Source: a virus. From it: a DNA stretch of 64,000 nucleotides. Position numbers and translations under genes: made by a program. The stretch spans positions 62,001-126,000 of the IMG/VR virus record IMGVR_UViG_3300046004_000591; one strand, written 5' to 3'. The notes beneath the pieces are model-generated. The model searched no databases, had not been told where the DNA came from, and saw nothing but the letters and a program-made list of their open reading frames with translations. Of this stretch, positions 47,562 through 56,012 are shown one piece after another (the stretch's first letter is position 1; the number at the start of each line of letters is the position of its first letter).

Positions 47562-47963
47562 ATGGCATTTTGGAATTCAAAAGATACAGATAACGTTGCT
47601 GGTAGTATTATTGTAAACGATAAACAATATGCTGGTGGTAGAAACGTTCGAGTTGTAAACAATAAAGTGTATGTTAATGACAAATTGGTGAATTCTGATG
47701 ATGAGAAAACAATTAACATCACAATTAATGGTAATATCGAATCATTACAAGTAGACGTATGCGAAAACGTATTTGTTACTGGAGATGTTGGTGAAGTCGA
47801 AACCACGAATGGATCCGTTAAGATTGAAAAGAATGTCGCTGGTAACGTAAAAACGACCAATGGAAACGTTAAAGTCGGAGGTTCTATTGGTGGTAAATGT
47901 TCAACAGTGAATGGTTCAATTAAAGGGAATTGTAATGATTCGATTTTAAATAACGATAGATAA
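47562..47963 (+). CDS. Bactofilin-like or beta-helical repeat protein
   Basis: A 133-aa protein. ATG 47562 follows ATGGAGAAATAAA; a longer frame overlaps the sirtuin without a ribosome site. The second half has repeated short strands (GSVKIEKNVAGNVKTT, GNVKVGGSIGGKCSTV, GSIKGNC), like the right-handed beta-helix of bactofilins or DUF4097 proteins. No membrane segment. A self-assembling role is possible. Confidence 0.6.
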   Translation: MAFWNSKDTDNVAGSIIVNDKQYAGGRNVRVVNNKVYVNDKLVNSDDEKTINITINGNIESLQVDVCENVFVTGDVGEVETTNGSVKIEKNVAGNVKTTNGNVKVGGSIGGKCSTVNGSIKGNCNDSILNNDR

Positions 47964-47978
47964 GATTTTACTTTTAAC

Positions 47979-48012
47979 GGATAATCAATTATAATGTATT
48001 TGTTGGTTATCC
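47979..48012 (+). promoter_or_regulatory. Hairpin with TATAAT in the loop
   Basis: GGATAATCAA (47979-47988) pairs with TTGGTTATCC (48003-48012), one wobble. TATAAT at 47990-47995 lies in the loop, with TTTACT 17 nt upstream as a poor -35. It could be a terminator, an operator or a promoter element. Confidence 0.3.
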
Positions 48013-48067
48013 GAATCAACATTTAGATGTAGAAATTTTAACATAATCACTATTGAAGGAAAATAAA

Positions 48068-48760
48068 ATGTATATTGAACAAGAAAAAGAAGACGGGTAT
48101 ATATCTACGTCATTAAAACAAGAATGTTCCAATGAAAACGTTTATTATGTAACAGATAGTTACGAAAATGATGGAACAGTCAAAATCTTTGGATTAGACG
48201 ATTCGGATACAATTATTGTGGATAAAGACGATATTCCTGAATTCATTACAATGTTGGCAACTCATTCTAATTTAAAGAAGACTGTTGATAAGAATCAATT
48301 ATTATTGGATGTTTATGCAAACTCTAATTTCCAAAAGAATTTCGCCATTAAATTTAATACAGAAATTAAACGACAATTTGATGATGTAATTTTAGATACA
48401 TACATTGAATTATGGAAAGACGGGAAACTTGTTGGTCATGTTAGAGTAAATGAAAATACAAATTCAATGTATTTTGTCACAAATCATTCAATCAAAGATG
48501 AACATGATTTATCAATGCAACAAGAATGTAATACAGTTGATGATATTGTAGATTTTATGACACCATCATATCATAAAATCTATACAATTTCAAAGGAATT
48601 TGGTGACATTGGAATCGTAAGCGGTAACGGCCTTTTACGTAAGAAGTTTCCATATCCAGAAAATTATACATTACAAACATTTGTTGAAAAACAATTAAAA
48701 TTGAAATTCATTTCAAACTATCAAGTGTCAGAAAACACCTTCGCTGTTGTAACCAAATAA
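48068..48760 (+). CDS. Hypothetical protein
   Basis: A 230-aa acidic protein. ATG 48068 follows GAAGGAAAATAAA; an in-frame upstream TTG is unlikely. It contains YYVTDSYENDGTVKIFGLD and a duplicated feel (two similar strand-rich halves). It precedes the co-chaperonin gene by 9 nt. No family is recognised. Confidence 0.6.
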   Translation: MYIEQEKEDGYISTSLKQECSNENVYYVTDSYENDGTVKIFGLDDSDTIIVDKDDIPEFITMLATHSNLKKTVDKNQLLLDVYANSNFQKNFAIKFNTEIKRQFDDVILDTYIELWKDGKLVGHVRVNENTNSMYFVTNHSIKDEHDLSMQQECNTVDDIVDFMTPSYHKIYTISKEFGDIGIVSGNGLLRKKFPYPENYTLQTFVEKQLKLKFISNYQVSENTFAVVTK

Positions 48761-48769
48761 GGAATTAAA

Positions 48770-49054
48770 ATGATTAAACCATTGTATGATAAAATTGTTG
48801 TAAAACGAACTGAAGCAGAAACGACATCTGCTGGTGGTCTTATCTTAACTACCGCAGGAACAGAGAAACCTTGTCAAGGGATTGTTGTTTCAGTTGGTTC
48901 TGGTAAATCATTGGAAAATGGTTCATTAAGACCAATGTCGATTTCCATTGATGATAAAGTGTTATTTGGTAGAAATGCTGGAATCGAAGCAAAGATTGAT
49001 GGGGAAACATTATTGATTCTCCGAGAAGATGATGTGTTAGCTATTTTAGAATAA
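48770..49054 (+). CDS. groES: GroES-like co-chaperonin
   Basis: A 94-aa Cpn10. LYDKIVVKRTEAETTSAGGL, the mobile-loop region with TTSAGGLILT, GIVVSVGSGK and VLFGRNAG...LLILREDDVLAIL match the family over its full length. It should cap host GroEL and help fold phage head proteins, the job done by gp31 in T4, and is closer to bacterial GroES than gp31 is. The preceding gene and AAGGAATTAAA set the start. Confidence 0.9.
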   Translation: MIKPLYDKIVVKRTEAETTSAGGLILTTAGTEKPCQGIVVSVGSGKSLENGSLRPMSISIDDKVLFGRNAGIEAKIDGETLLILREDDVLAILE

Positions 49055-49066
49055 TCTAAAAAGTTC

Positions 49067-49097
49067 TTTCGAATCTCTAAATGTAAAGTATAATAGA
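49067..49097 (+). promoter_or_regulatory. Phage promoter, TTTCGA-N16-TATAATAGA class
   Basis: TTTCGA 49067-49072, 16 nt, TATAAT 49089-49094, AGA. It starts the 49135-52128 run that includes the replicative helicase. Confidence 0.75.
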
Positions 49098-49134
49098 ACG
49101 TAATTACTTTTATACTTTACTTGAGGATCTACAA

Positions 49135-49557
49135 ATGTCAAACAATACTGAAATTCAATCTTTAATCGTTTCAGAAACTTCAATGTTCCGTAAAGGAATT
49201 CTCAAAAAGTTCTTCTTCGGGGGATACAATTCAATCAAAGTCTCAAACTTCATTATGTCTTATTCAATGAATGTTGGTAGAACCCTTTCTTACAAAGGAA
49301 ATCCTTGGATCCATGTCACTCCATCTGGTATGATTAAACTTTATGTTGATGGAATTTCAATTGGTTTCAACAACGATTCAACTGTCTATTTCAATGGAAT
49401 TGCTTCTTATGAAAAAGTTGATGTAAAAGAAGGATTTATTGATTTTTGTAAAGAATTCTCAGGAATTGAAGTTGGTGTTGATAGATTATTGGACATCAGA
49501 GAAAAACTTAACGAAACCATCATAGAATGGAACAATTTATCACAAGAGGATCTATAA
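49135..49557 (+). CDS. Hypothetical protein
   Basis: A 140-aa protein with a standard-looking codon use (TTC, AAC, CTT), like other genes set right after a class promoter. It contains RKGILKKFFFGGYNSIKVSN and YVDGISIGFNNDSTVYFNG. TGAGGATCTACAA precedes the ATG. Function unknown. Confidence 0.65.
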   Translation: MSNNTEIQSLIVSETSMFRKGILKKFFFGGYNSIKVSNFIMSYSMNVGRTLSYKGNPWIHVTPSGMIKLYVDGISIGFNNDSTVYFNGIASYEKVDVKEGFIDFCKEFSGIEVGVDRLLDIREKLNETIIEWNNLSQEDL

Positions 49558-50093
49558 TGTCATTACCAATTCAAATTTTCGATAAGACAAACATCTCAAA
49601 ATGGTTTGATATTTCACAAGATGGGGAATTATTCACATTCAAAAATCAATTTCAGATATTAACTGTCAAGGGAAATATAAATGGATTTGAATGTTATTTC
49701 AATGACGATACATCATTTATTTTGGTGAACACTTTAAATGAATTGGAAGAATTATTGTTACAATCTTTACAACGAAACAGTGGTAAAATTATATCAGATT
49801 TGACTGGATTTATGTCAATGAATTTTCACGCCAAGTGGATGTCAACAGAACATTCAAAGGAAAACGGATTAATAGTTGAATTCAAATTTCCAAGTGAACG
49901 TTCATTATTTGGATTAGGTGATTCTAAACATGCCACCGTAGAATGTTTTCCTCATGATAATTTCAAATTGTATATTGAACATAAATTTGTTGGTAAATCA
50001 GAAGATTACTCAAATATGTTGAAGATTCTTGTGTATTCATTTAGATTGATGAAATTTAAACCAAAATTGGATAATCTAGCATTGTATGTTTAA
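49557..50093 (+). CDS. Hypothetical protein
   Basis: A 178-aa protein from ATG 49557 (AGAGGATC upstream), sharing one base with the previous stop. Beta-rich middle with HSKENGLIVEFKFPSERSLFG and a C-terminal LKILVYSFRLMKFKPK. Function unknown. Confidence 0.6.
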   Translation: MSLPIQIFDKTNISKWFDISQDGELFTFKNQFQILTVKGNINGFECYFNDDTSFILVNTLNELEELLLQSLQRNSGKIISDLTGFMSMNFHAKWMSTEHSKENGLIVEFKFPSERSLFGLGDSKHATVECFPHDNFKLYIEHKFVGKSEDYSNMLKILVYSFRLMKFKPKLDNLALYV

Positions 50094-50349
50094 AATTAGT
50101 AAGTGGGAAGATTTTGAATATAGTTTGCGTTGGGTATATAATAATGTGAAAACATGTTATGTATCCAATAGAACTATATTTGTTTATATAGAACCAAACG
50201 GATATTGGATTGAATATGGTTTGGATCCTGATGGTTGGATTAGTCTTGCCATCATAGATTTCTCCGAGAAACATAAATTTAATTTACCATGTATGTCAAT
50301 CATAGATGGAATTAAACAAGTGGAAGAAAGAGTGTTAACAAAGGAGTAA
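50086..50349 (+). CDS. Hypothetical protein
   Basis: An 87-aa protein overlapping the previous gene by 8 nt. It has a Tyr/Trp-rich beta start (WEDFEYSLRWVYNN) and YGLDPDGWISL. It ends 1 nt before the helicase ATG with ACAAAGGAG as the helicase ribosome site. Confidence 0.6.
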   Translation: MFKISKWEDFEYSLRWVYNNVKTCYVSNRTIFVYIEPNGYWIEYGLDPDGWISLAIIDFSEKHKFNLPCMSIIDGIKQVEERVLTKE

Positions 50350-50350
50350 G

Positions 50351-51751
50351 ATGAGCGATAGAATAGAAAATGTAATCCTAGAAAACTTAATCCATTCAGA
50401 TGAGTATTGTCGGAAGGTCTTGCCATTTTTAAAATTAGATTATTTCCAAGAACGTTCTGAACAGATTATCCTACAACAAATAGATACGTATTTTTCCAAA
50501 TACAATACTCTACCAACAAAACAAATTATACAAATTGAATCCTCTAACAGAACGGACGTTAAGGAAGATGAATTAAAGGATATTGAAAATCTAGTCAATT
50601 CATATTCTGATAAGAATATCAACATTGAATGGTTAATCCAGGAAACCGAACGGTATTGTCAAGACAGAGCTTTATATAATGCCATTATGCATTCTATTAA
50701 GGTGATTGATGGTAAAGTTCAGAATGTAACAAAAGACGCATTACCAAGCATTTTATCGGACGCATTGGCTGTATCGTTTGATACCAATATTGGACATTCA
50801 TATATTGATGATTGGGAATCTCGTTTTGATTTGTATCATCTAAAAGAAGATAAGATTCCATTTGATATTGAATTATTGAATAACATTACAAAGGGTGGTC
50901 TAAGTAAGAAGACGTTAAATGTATTATTGGCATCCACAGGCGTTGGTAAATCTCTTGTTATGTGTCATATTGCTGCTTCAACTATTGCGCAAGGTAAGAA
51001 CGTCCTGTATATTACAGCTGAGATGTCAGAAGAAAAGATTGCCGAACGTATCGACGCTAATCTATTGAATGTCAACATTGCTGAATTAGAAACAATGGAT
51101 AAATCCTTGTTCGAAACCAGAATCAAACGATTAATGGATAAATCTATTGGTAAATTGATTATTAAAGAATACCCAACCAGTTCTGCTCATGTTGGTCATT
51201 TCAGAGCGTTACTTGAAGAATTGAAATTAAAAAAGAATTTCAAACCAGATATGATTATCATCGATTATCTTAACATCTGCGCTTCTCAGAAATTAAAATT
51301 CGGTAACAGTGTTAATTCATATTCTTATGTCAAATCAATTGCCGAGGAATTCAGAGGATTGGCTGTTGAATATGAAGTTCCTATTATCTCAGCTACTCAG
51401 AGTACGAGGGACGCCGCAAATTCAACGGATATGGATTTAACCAATACCAGTGAATCGTTTGGGTTACCAGCAACTTGTGATTTATTCTTAGGTCTCATTT
51501 CAACTGAAGAACTAGAAGGTATGCAACAACTAATGATTAAACAATTGAAGAATCGTTACAATTCTTTGGATAATCATAGAAGATTCACTGTTGGTATTGA
51601 CCGTTCTAAAATGCGATTGTTTGATTTAGAAGATTCTGCTCAAGCAAATATCTCTGGCAAGGGTTCAACAGATTACACTCCATTTAAGGATAATCCAATG
51701 CCATCTTTAACTAAAACAAAACAAGTATCAACATCGGACTTTGTATTCTAA
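50351..51751 (+). CDS. Replicative DNA helicase, gp41/DnaB-like
   Basis: A 466-aa protein. An N-terminal helical domain (about 1-145) is followed by a RecA-type core: Walker A LASTGVGKS (193-201, Lys200), ITAEMSEEKIAERID, Walker B DMIIIDYLNIC, the SATQSTRDAANS sensor and an ISTEELEGMQ region. This is the layout and size of T4 gp41 and other DnaB-family helicases, which unwind the lagging-strand template 5'-3' and work with a primase. No primase gene is visible in the window. Confidence 0.93.
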   Translation: MSDRIENVILENLIHSDEYCRKVLPFLKLDYFQERSEQIILQQIDTYFSKYNTLPTKQIIQIESSNRTDVKEDELKDIENLVNSYSDKNINIEWLIQETERYCQDRALYNAIMHSIKVIDGKVQNVTKDALPSILSDALAVSFDTNIGHSYIDDWESRFDLYHLKEDKIPFDIELLNNITKGGLSKKTLNVLLASTGVGKSLVMCHIAASTIAQGKNVLYITAEMSEEKIAERIDANLLNVNIAELETMDKSLFETRIKRLMDKSIGKLIIKEYPTSSAHVGHFRALLEELKLKKNFKPDMIIIDYLNICASQKLKFGNSVNSYSYVKSIAEEFRGLAVEYEVPIISATQSTRDAANSTDMDLTNTSESFGLPATCDLFLGLISTEELEGMQQLMIKQLKNRYNSLDNHRRFTVGIDRSKMRLFDLEDSAQANISGKGSTDYTPFKDNPMPSLTKTKQVSTSDFVF

Positions 51752-52128
51752 TGAAATCATTTAGATATAAAATTATCACAGCCACTAATTCAGTGGCTCC
51801 AACCTGTATGAGATACGTTGAACATTTATCCATTAAAGAACAATGTAAAAATTGTGGATACTTCAACAAATCTATTACGGATCCAAATTTAAGATTCAGA
51901 TGTAATGTAACTGGTTATTGTATTGAAGCAACATTAAATGAAAATGTTGTATCCAAGATTTGGAACAAATATGAAGAAACTGAATTATTATATTCAATGA
52001 ATTCTAAATTATCCGAAACAGAACAATTAGTTTCTACTTCCGATAGATATTCAACAGTTGATGTAGTTGTAAATCAAAATGTTCAACAACTAAGAAACAT
52101 TCAAATGTCTAAATTCAAAATTCTTTAA
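51751..52128 (+). CDS. Hypothetical protein with Cys pairs
   Basis: A 125-aa protein sharing one base with the helicase stop. CKNCGYFN and CNVTGYC could form a zinc site (C-x2-C...C-x6-C). The C-terminal half is helical and Gln-rich. Possibly linked to the helicase by position. Confidence 0.6.
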   Translation: MKSFRYKIITATNSVAPTCMRYVEHLSIKEQCKNCGYFNKSITDPNLRFRCNVTGYCIEATLNENVVSKIWNKYEETELLYSMNSKLSETEQLVSTSDRYSTVDVVVNQNVQQLRNIQMSKFKIL

Positions 52129-52155
52129 CAATACTCCAAGAGCAGGATAACAAAT

Positions 52156-53517
52156 ATGGTTCAAATTATTGTAGCAAAAGAAAAACTTGATTGTGAACAT
52201 TTACTGGGAACATTCATTGATGATTCATTTTATGATGTTTTAATTGAATCAGATGCGGACGTTTATACTCCACCAGTCTGTGACCTATCAACAAAACTTG
52301 ATTGTGTATCTGAATGTCATTCATGCGATAAAGGTATTGATGAATTCAGAGTTGCGTTCAAGTTTCGTAAGAACTTCTTCACAAAAGAAGAACAAGACAT
52401 GGCATTAGAAGGATTGAAAGATGCTGCCACTATTTCAAACAATAGAGGAACTGCTGCTGGTAAATATACAGAACGCGATAAATCGAACAACAAAGATGCC
52501 AAACGTAATTATGTATCTGATTACCAACGTTCAATCTTTGATTACTTCATGAATCCGTTAGATTCATTATATGATGACGATACATTATCTGAATTACGGA
52601 AACGTAAAGATGATACCACTGTAACAAAGGGTGTCGTCTGGGTTCTGTATGGTGAGGAAATGTTTGATTTTGAATCATGGGTGGATTCATTATCAAAGAT
52701 GAGTAGAGAAGATGCTCAAGCAGAAGCTATCCGAATCCATAAGAAACATGTATCTGGAACGTCAATGGCGGTTCCTGCCATGAGTGGAGTTTGTGGGTGG
52801 TGGAGTAGATATCCTCGTCAACCTTATGGTAGAGCTACTGCTTATACAGACCATCATTTTGATAAATTTAAAAAATGTTACCCATTTATCCAGTCATTAA
52901 ATCGAGGATTCAGAGATTTAATGCCAAGAAGATGGCAATTACAAAAAGATGCCACAGATAAAATCGATCCAGCATTTTTGATTCCCGAAACAGTGTTCAC
53001 CACTCTAACTGTAAATAACACGTGGGTTACGGGTTGCCACTTCGATGCAGCCAATTTACAGGATGCTATTTCTAATTTGTTGGTATTATCTAACAATGAT
53101 AATTACTCTGGTGGGTATCTAGTATTCCCTGAATATAGAATTGCTGTTAATGTAAGACCAGGAGATTTGTTAATTGTCGATAATAGTAAAATCATGCATG
53201 GTAATACAAAAATTATCAAAAATGAACCAGATGCACATAGAGTAAGCGTCATCTCATATTTTAGACATGGATTGTTAGAATGTGGTTCTAAAGAATATGA
53301 AGACCATAGAAAACAATTTGTTGAAAATTCTAAACATGATAAAACAAATCCAAAATGGCATGAATTCTTTAATGGGGTTTATCCTCATATGTTTGACTCA
53401 AAAGAATGGTATGATTTCTTATTGATTCACGATAAAGGACAACAATGGTTAGATGAATATCATCAAGATTTAAAAGACAAATTCGAATCAGTTTCATTAG
53501 AAGATCTAATGGGATAA
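52156..53517 (+). CDS. TET/JBP-family 2OG-Fe(II) dioxygenase A
   Basis: A 453-aa protein. The core has H-x-D (CHFDAAN, His295/Asp297), GGYLVFPEYRIAVNVRPGDL, the distal His348 in IMHGN and Arg362 in AHRVSVISYFR, the iron and 2-oxoglutarate ligands of the TET/JBP family. GWWSRYPRQPYGRATAYTDH precedes it, as in phage members. Such enzymes oxidise the methyl group of thymine or 5-methylcytosine in DNA. The paralogue at 56013 has all the same residues. Substrate in this phage is unknown. Confidence 0.85.
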   Translation: MVQIIVAKEKLDCEHLLGTFIDDSFYDVLIESDADVYTPPVCDLSTKLDCVSECHSCDKGIDEFRVAFKFRKNFFTKEEQDMALEGLKDAATISNNRGTAAGKYTERDKSNNKDAKRNYVSDYQRSIFDYFMNPLDSLYDDDTLSELRKRKDDTTVTKGVVWVLYGEEMFDFESWVDSLSKMSREDAQAEAIRIHKKHVSGTSMAVPAMSGVCGWWSRYPRQPYGRATAYTDHHFDKFKKCYPFIQSLNRGFRDLMPRRWQLQKDATDKIDPAFLIPETVFTTLTVNNTWVTGCHFDAANLQDAISNLLVLSNNDNYSGGYLVFPEYRIAVNVRPGDLLIVDNSKIMHGNTKIIKNEPDAHRVSVISYFRHGLLECGSKEYEDHRKQFVENSKHDKTNPKWHEFFNGVYPHMFDSKEWYDFLLIHDKGQQWLDEYHQDLKDKFESVSLEDLMG

Positions 53518-53527
53518 TAATATACAC

Positions 53528-53560
53528 ATGGAGATAGGTCAATTCTATCTCCATTTTTCA
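53528..53560 (+). terminator. Rho-independent terminator
   Basis: ATGGAGATAG (53528-53537) pairs with CTATCTCCAT (53545-53554), followed by TTTTCA. Confidence 0.85.
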
Positions 53561-53573
53561 ATTATTACTAAAC

Positions 53574-54491
53574 ATGAACAACAATACATTTATAGAACAT
53601 TTACACACCAAACCGCACAATATACATTATCTGAATAGATACATAAAATTTATTACATCTTTACAAGGAAAGAATCACCCTAAGATGAAACATACAGACA
53701 AACATCATATTTTACCTAGAGGTAGTGATATGTTTCCTGAATTTGAATGTTTTACATTATTTCCTTGGAATAGAATAATTTTAACAAAACGTCAACATTA
53801 TGTTGCCCATTGGATATTAAAGAAATCGTTTCCTACTTTACATAAATTGTGTAGAGTATACCAAAAAGGAATCACAAGTAGACAATATTCTGAATTGTCT
53901 ATTTTCAAAAATATAGAACATTCTAAAAATTTAAAATCCAAATCAGAAGAAGAAAAATTAAGGATTAAGAATCAAATTGCTGACACTATTTCCAAACGAA
54001 CGCAAGAAGAACAAAATGCAATTAGTGAGAAAATTAGAATCAGTCAAAGTTACATAAAAGATTTAAGATCTGAACTTGTTACAGAATGGCATGTTAATAT
54101 GTCATCTGAAGAACGAGATAGAATGAACAAGAAAATGTTGGAAACCAAATCATTCTTAGACACGATTGAACCGAAATTTGTTTGTATTCATTGTTCTGAA
54201 GAATTTGTGTATTCTAATAAAGGTAATTATGTTAGATACCATGGAGATAATTGTAAACAGAATCCAGATAGAAACGTAAAGAAACATTTTTGTAATGTTT
54301 GTGGATTTGAATCTGAAAATAAAACGATTATAACAAAATATCATAATGATAATTGTAAACAAAATCCTGATAGAAATCCAAATAGAACGCCTGATGTAAT
54401 GCATTATTGTAAAGATTGTTCATTTAAAACAAACAGTCTATCCCATGTAACTAGACATATTAAATCAACAAACCATACTTTTATTACATAA
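53574..54491 (+). CDS. HNH-type homing endonuclease with zinc fingers
   Basis: A 305-aa homologue of the 16670 enzyme: DKHHILPRG, WNRIILTKRQHYVAHWIL, a basic helical linker, then fingers CIHCSEEF...YHGDNC, CNVCGFES...YHNDNC and CKDCSFKT...H. It lies between two paralogous dioxygenase genes. Unlike the prs case I find no broken gene end beside it. Confidence 0.85.
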   Translation: MNNNTFIEHLHTKPHNIHYLNRYIKFITSLQGKNHPKMKHTDKHHILPRGSDMFPEFECFTLFPWNRIILTKRQHYVAHWILKKSFPTLHKLCRVYQKGITSRQYSELSIFKNIEHSKNLKSKSEEEKLRIKNQIADTISKRTQEEQNAISEKIRISQSYIKDLRSELVTEWHVNMSSEERDRMNKKMLETKSFLDTIEPKFVCIHCSEEFVYSNKGNYVRYHGDNCKQNPDRNVKKHFCNVCGFESENKTIITKYHNDNCKQNPDRNPNRTPDVMHYCKDCSFKTNSLSHVTRHIKSTNHTFIT

Positions 54492-54496
54492 GATTC

Positions 54497-54527
54497 TTTC
54501 TTATTTCGTTTTATAAAGTATAATAGA
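54497..54527 (+). promoter_or_regulatory. Phage promoter, 16-nt spaced class (TTTCTT variant)
   Basis: TTTCTT 54497-54502, 16 nt, TATAAT 54519-54524, AGA. It drives the 54555 and 55104 genes. Confidence 0.65.
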
Positions 54528-54554
54528 AATATGTTAATTTTAAGAGTATAAGAA

Positions 54555-55091
54555 ATGCAAGATGAATTACATTGTGAAGATTGTTATGGTATTATATCTA
54601 AAAAGGGCGTTGATTCTAGATACCAAAATGAATTTAAATGCGGGAAATGTAATAGAATGTATCGAGATAATTGTATTGTAACGGAATTCTCCGATTGTAG
54701 AGATATTAACATTATGATTGATGCATATTCAGAAGATTGGAAACATAATTCAACACCATATGAAAAATGGCAAAAATTAACACAATTTGGATACGTTAAT
54801 TGTACAGAACACCCCGATTTTCATGACCATCGATCAGGAACAGTAAAATACAGAAGAATTAAAGAATTACCAAAAATAAACGTAAATGGTTGGTTTGTTG
54901 AAGACGGTCAAAGAGATGGATTTAGAGAAGGGTCTATTTTCTATATAGCAAACATGAATCCTAATTTTTATACGACGTTGAAGTATGAACATTCATCATT
55001 GTTTTATATTGAAAATGGATTAGCGTATCCAACCAGAGAACAAGCCATCAAAAGAAGTAAAGCATCAATGAATTTAGACCCAACAAAATAA
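54555..55091 (+). CDS. Zinc-ribbon protein with the shared C-terminal domain
   Basis: A 178-aa protein. The N-terminus has CEDC and CGKCNRMYRDNC, a zinc-ribbon-like arrangement. The C-terminus (VNGWFVEDGQRDGFREGSIF ... ATREQAIKRSKASM-like) matches that of the 44595 product, so the domain is combined with different N-terminal parts. The role is unknown. AAGAGTATAAGAA precedes the ATG. Confidence 0.65.
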   Translation: MQDELHCEDCYGIISKKGVDSRYQNEFKCGKCNRMYRDNCIVTEFSDCRDINIMIDAYSEDWKHNSTPYEKWQKLTQFGYVNCTEHPDFHDHRSGTVKYRRIKELPKINVNGWFVEDGQRDGFREGSIFYIANMNPNFYTTLKYEHSSLFYIENGLAYPTREQAIKRSKASMNLDPTK

Positions 55092-55103
55092 CAGGAGAAC
55101 CAA

Positions 55104-55832
55104 ATGATTATTATTAACACAACCAAACAATCGGATTACATTTTAAACATGAAAGATACATCAACCAATCAACAAGTTAATGTTCCTGTAAATTTGATTA
55201 AAGAAGAATTAGAACGTATTGAATTATTTGAAGAAATTCATAATTGTTTGAATGATAATGGATATTCTGATACTGATATTAGAGATTTTGTAAATCATTA
55301 CAACGGAACAATCGATAAACCAATTTATCCTGGATTGTTAAATTATGAATTCAAAAACGATTGGGCAGTTTGTGCTGCCATGGATGAAGACGGCGAATTG
55401 TTTGAATTTGAAACGGCACCAACGCGCAAAGAAAGATATTGGGATAATGGTAGAAACGGTCAATACGAGTATATTAAAACATTCTTTGATATTGGGAACG
55501 AATTATATAATTATTCAACTATTATTTTCAGAACTAATGTAAATAAAGATGTCATCACATACAATGATTTCATTACTGGTAACGTATGGAATAAGAATTG
55601 TTCCGAAGATATGCAGTATTTTTCTATTGATTTGGTTGGTATCAATTTAATACCAGAGGGAATGTTCTACAGATTTAAACCTATTATGGAAGACAGAGAT
55701 GAAACAGAAATGTGGGGTGAAGGTATCAATGATAATTCATACGAATCAATATCTTTAGACGATAAATTGTATGACGCTATCCAGTCTGGTGAAATTGATT
55801 GGAAACAAACTTTGATTAAACGGAAACAATAA
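55104..55832 (+). CDS. Hypothetical protein
   Basis: A 242-aa acidic protein with ELERIELFEEIHNCLNDNG, WAVCAAMDEDGELFEFETAP and a long acidic C-terminus (DRDETEMWGEG). ACAGGAGAACCAA precedes the ATG. No family is recognised. Confidence 0.6.
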   Translation: MIIINTTKQSDYILNMKDTSTNQQVNVPVNLIKEELERIELFEEIHNCLNDNGYSDTDIRDFVNHYNGTIDKPIYPGLLNYEFKNDWAVCAAMDEDGELFEFETAPTRKERYWDNGRNGQYEYIKTFFDIGNELYNYSTIIFRTNVNKDVITYNDFITGNVWNKNCSEDMQYFSIDLVGINLIPEGMFYRFKPIMEDRDETEMWGEGINDNSYESISLDDKLYDAIQSGEIDWKQTLIKRKQ

Positions 55833-55892
55833 TGAATATCGAAAATGACATTCCACTGTAAATTATACATGGACAATTAGTTGGTGATAAAC

Positions 55893-55922
55893 ATGGAGTT
55901 CAGATATTATTCTGAACTCCAT
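55893..55922 (+). terminator. Strong hairpin, probable terminator
   Basis: ATGGAGTTCAG (55893-55903) pairs with CTGAACTCCAT (55912-55922), 11 bp perfect. The tract after it (TAGATTTG) is T-poor. It separates the 55104 gene from the second dioxygenase gene. Confidence 0.7.
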
Positions 55923-55957
55923 TAGATTTGTGTATTATATGTAATGTATTAAGAAGA

Positions 55958-55986
55958 TTTCTATTTTAAACATTATAGAGTATAAT
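55958..55986 (+). promoter_or_regulatory. Weak promoter candidate before dioxygenase B
   Basis: TTTCTA 55958-55963, 17 nt, TATAAT 55981-55986, followed by GTA rather than AGA. A looser fit to the class promoters. Confidence 0.4.
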
Positions 55987-56012
55987 GTAATTTTAAACAA
56001 AAGGGCAAACAT

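Noticed and set aside
47465-48022. 185-codon minus-strand frame over the sirtuin end and the beta-helical gene
   Set aside because: It lies opposite two well-supported genes, has no ribosome site and shows only low-complexity Thr/Leu/Phe content expected from the reverse of A+T-rich coding DNA.
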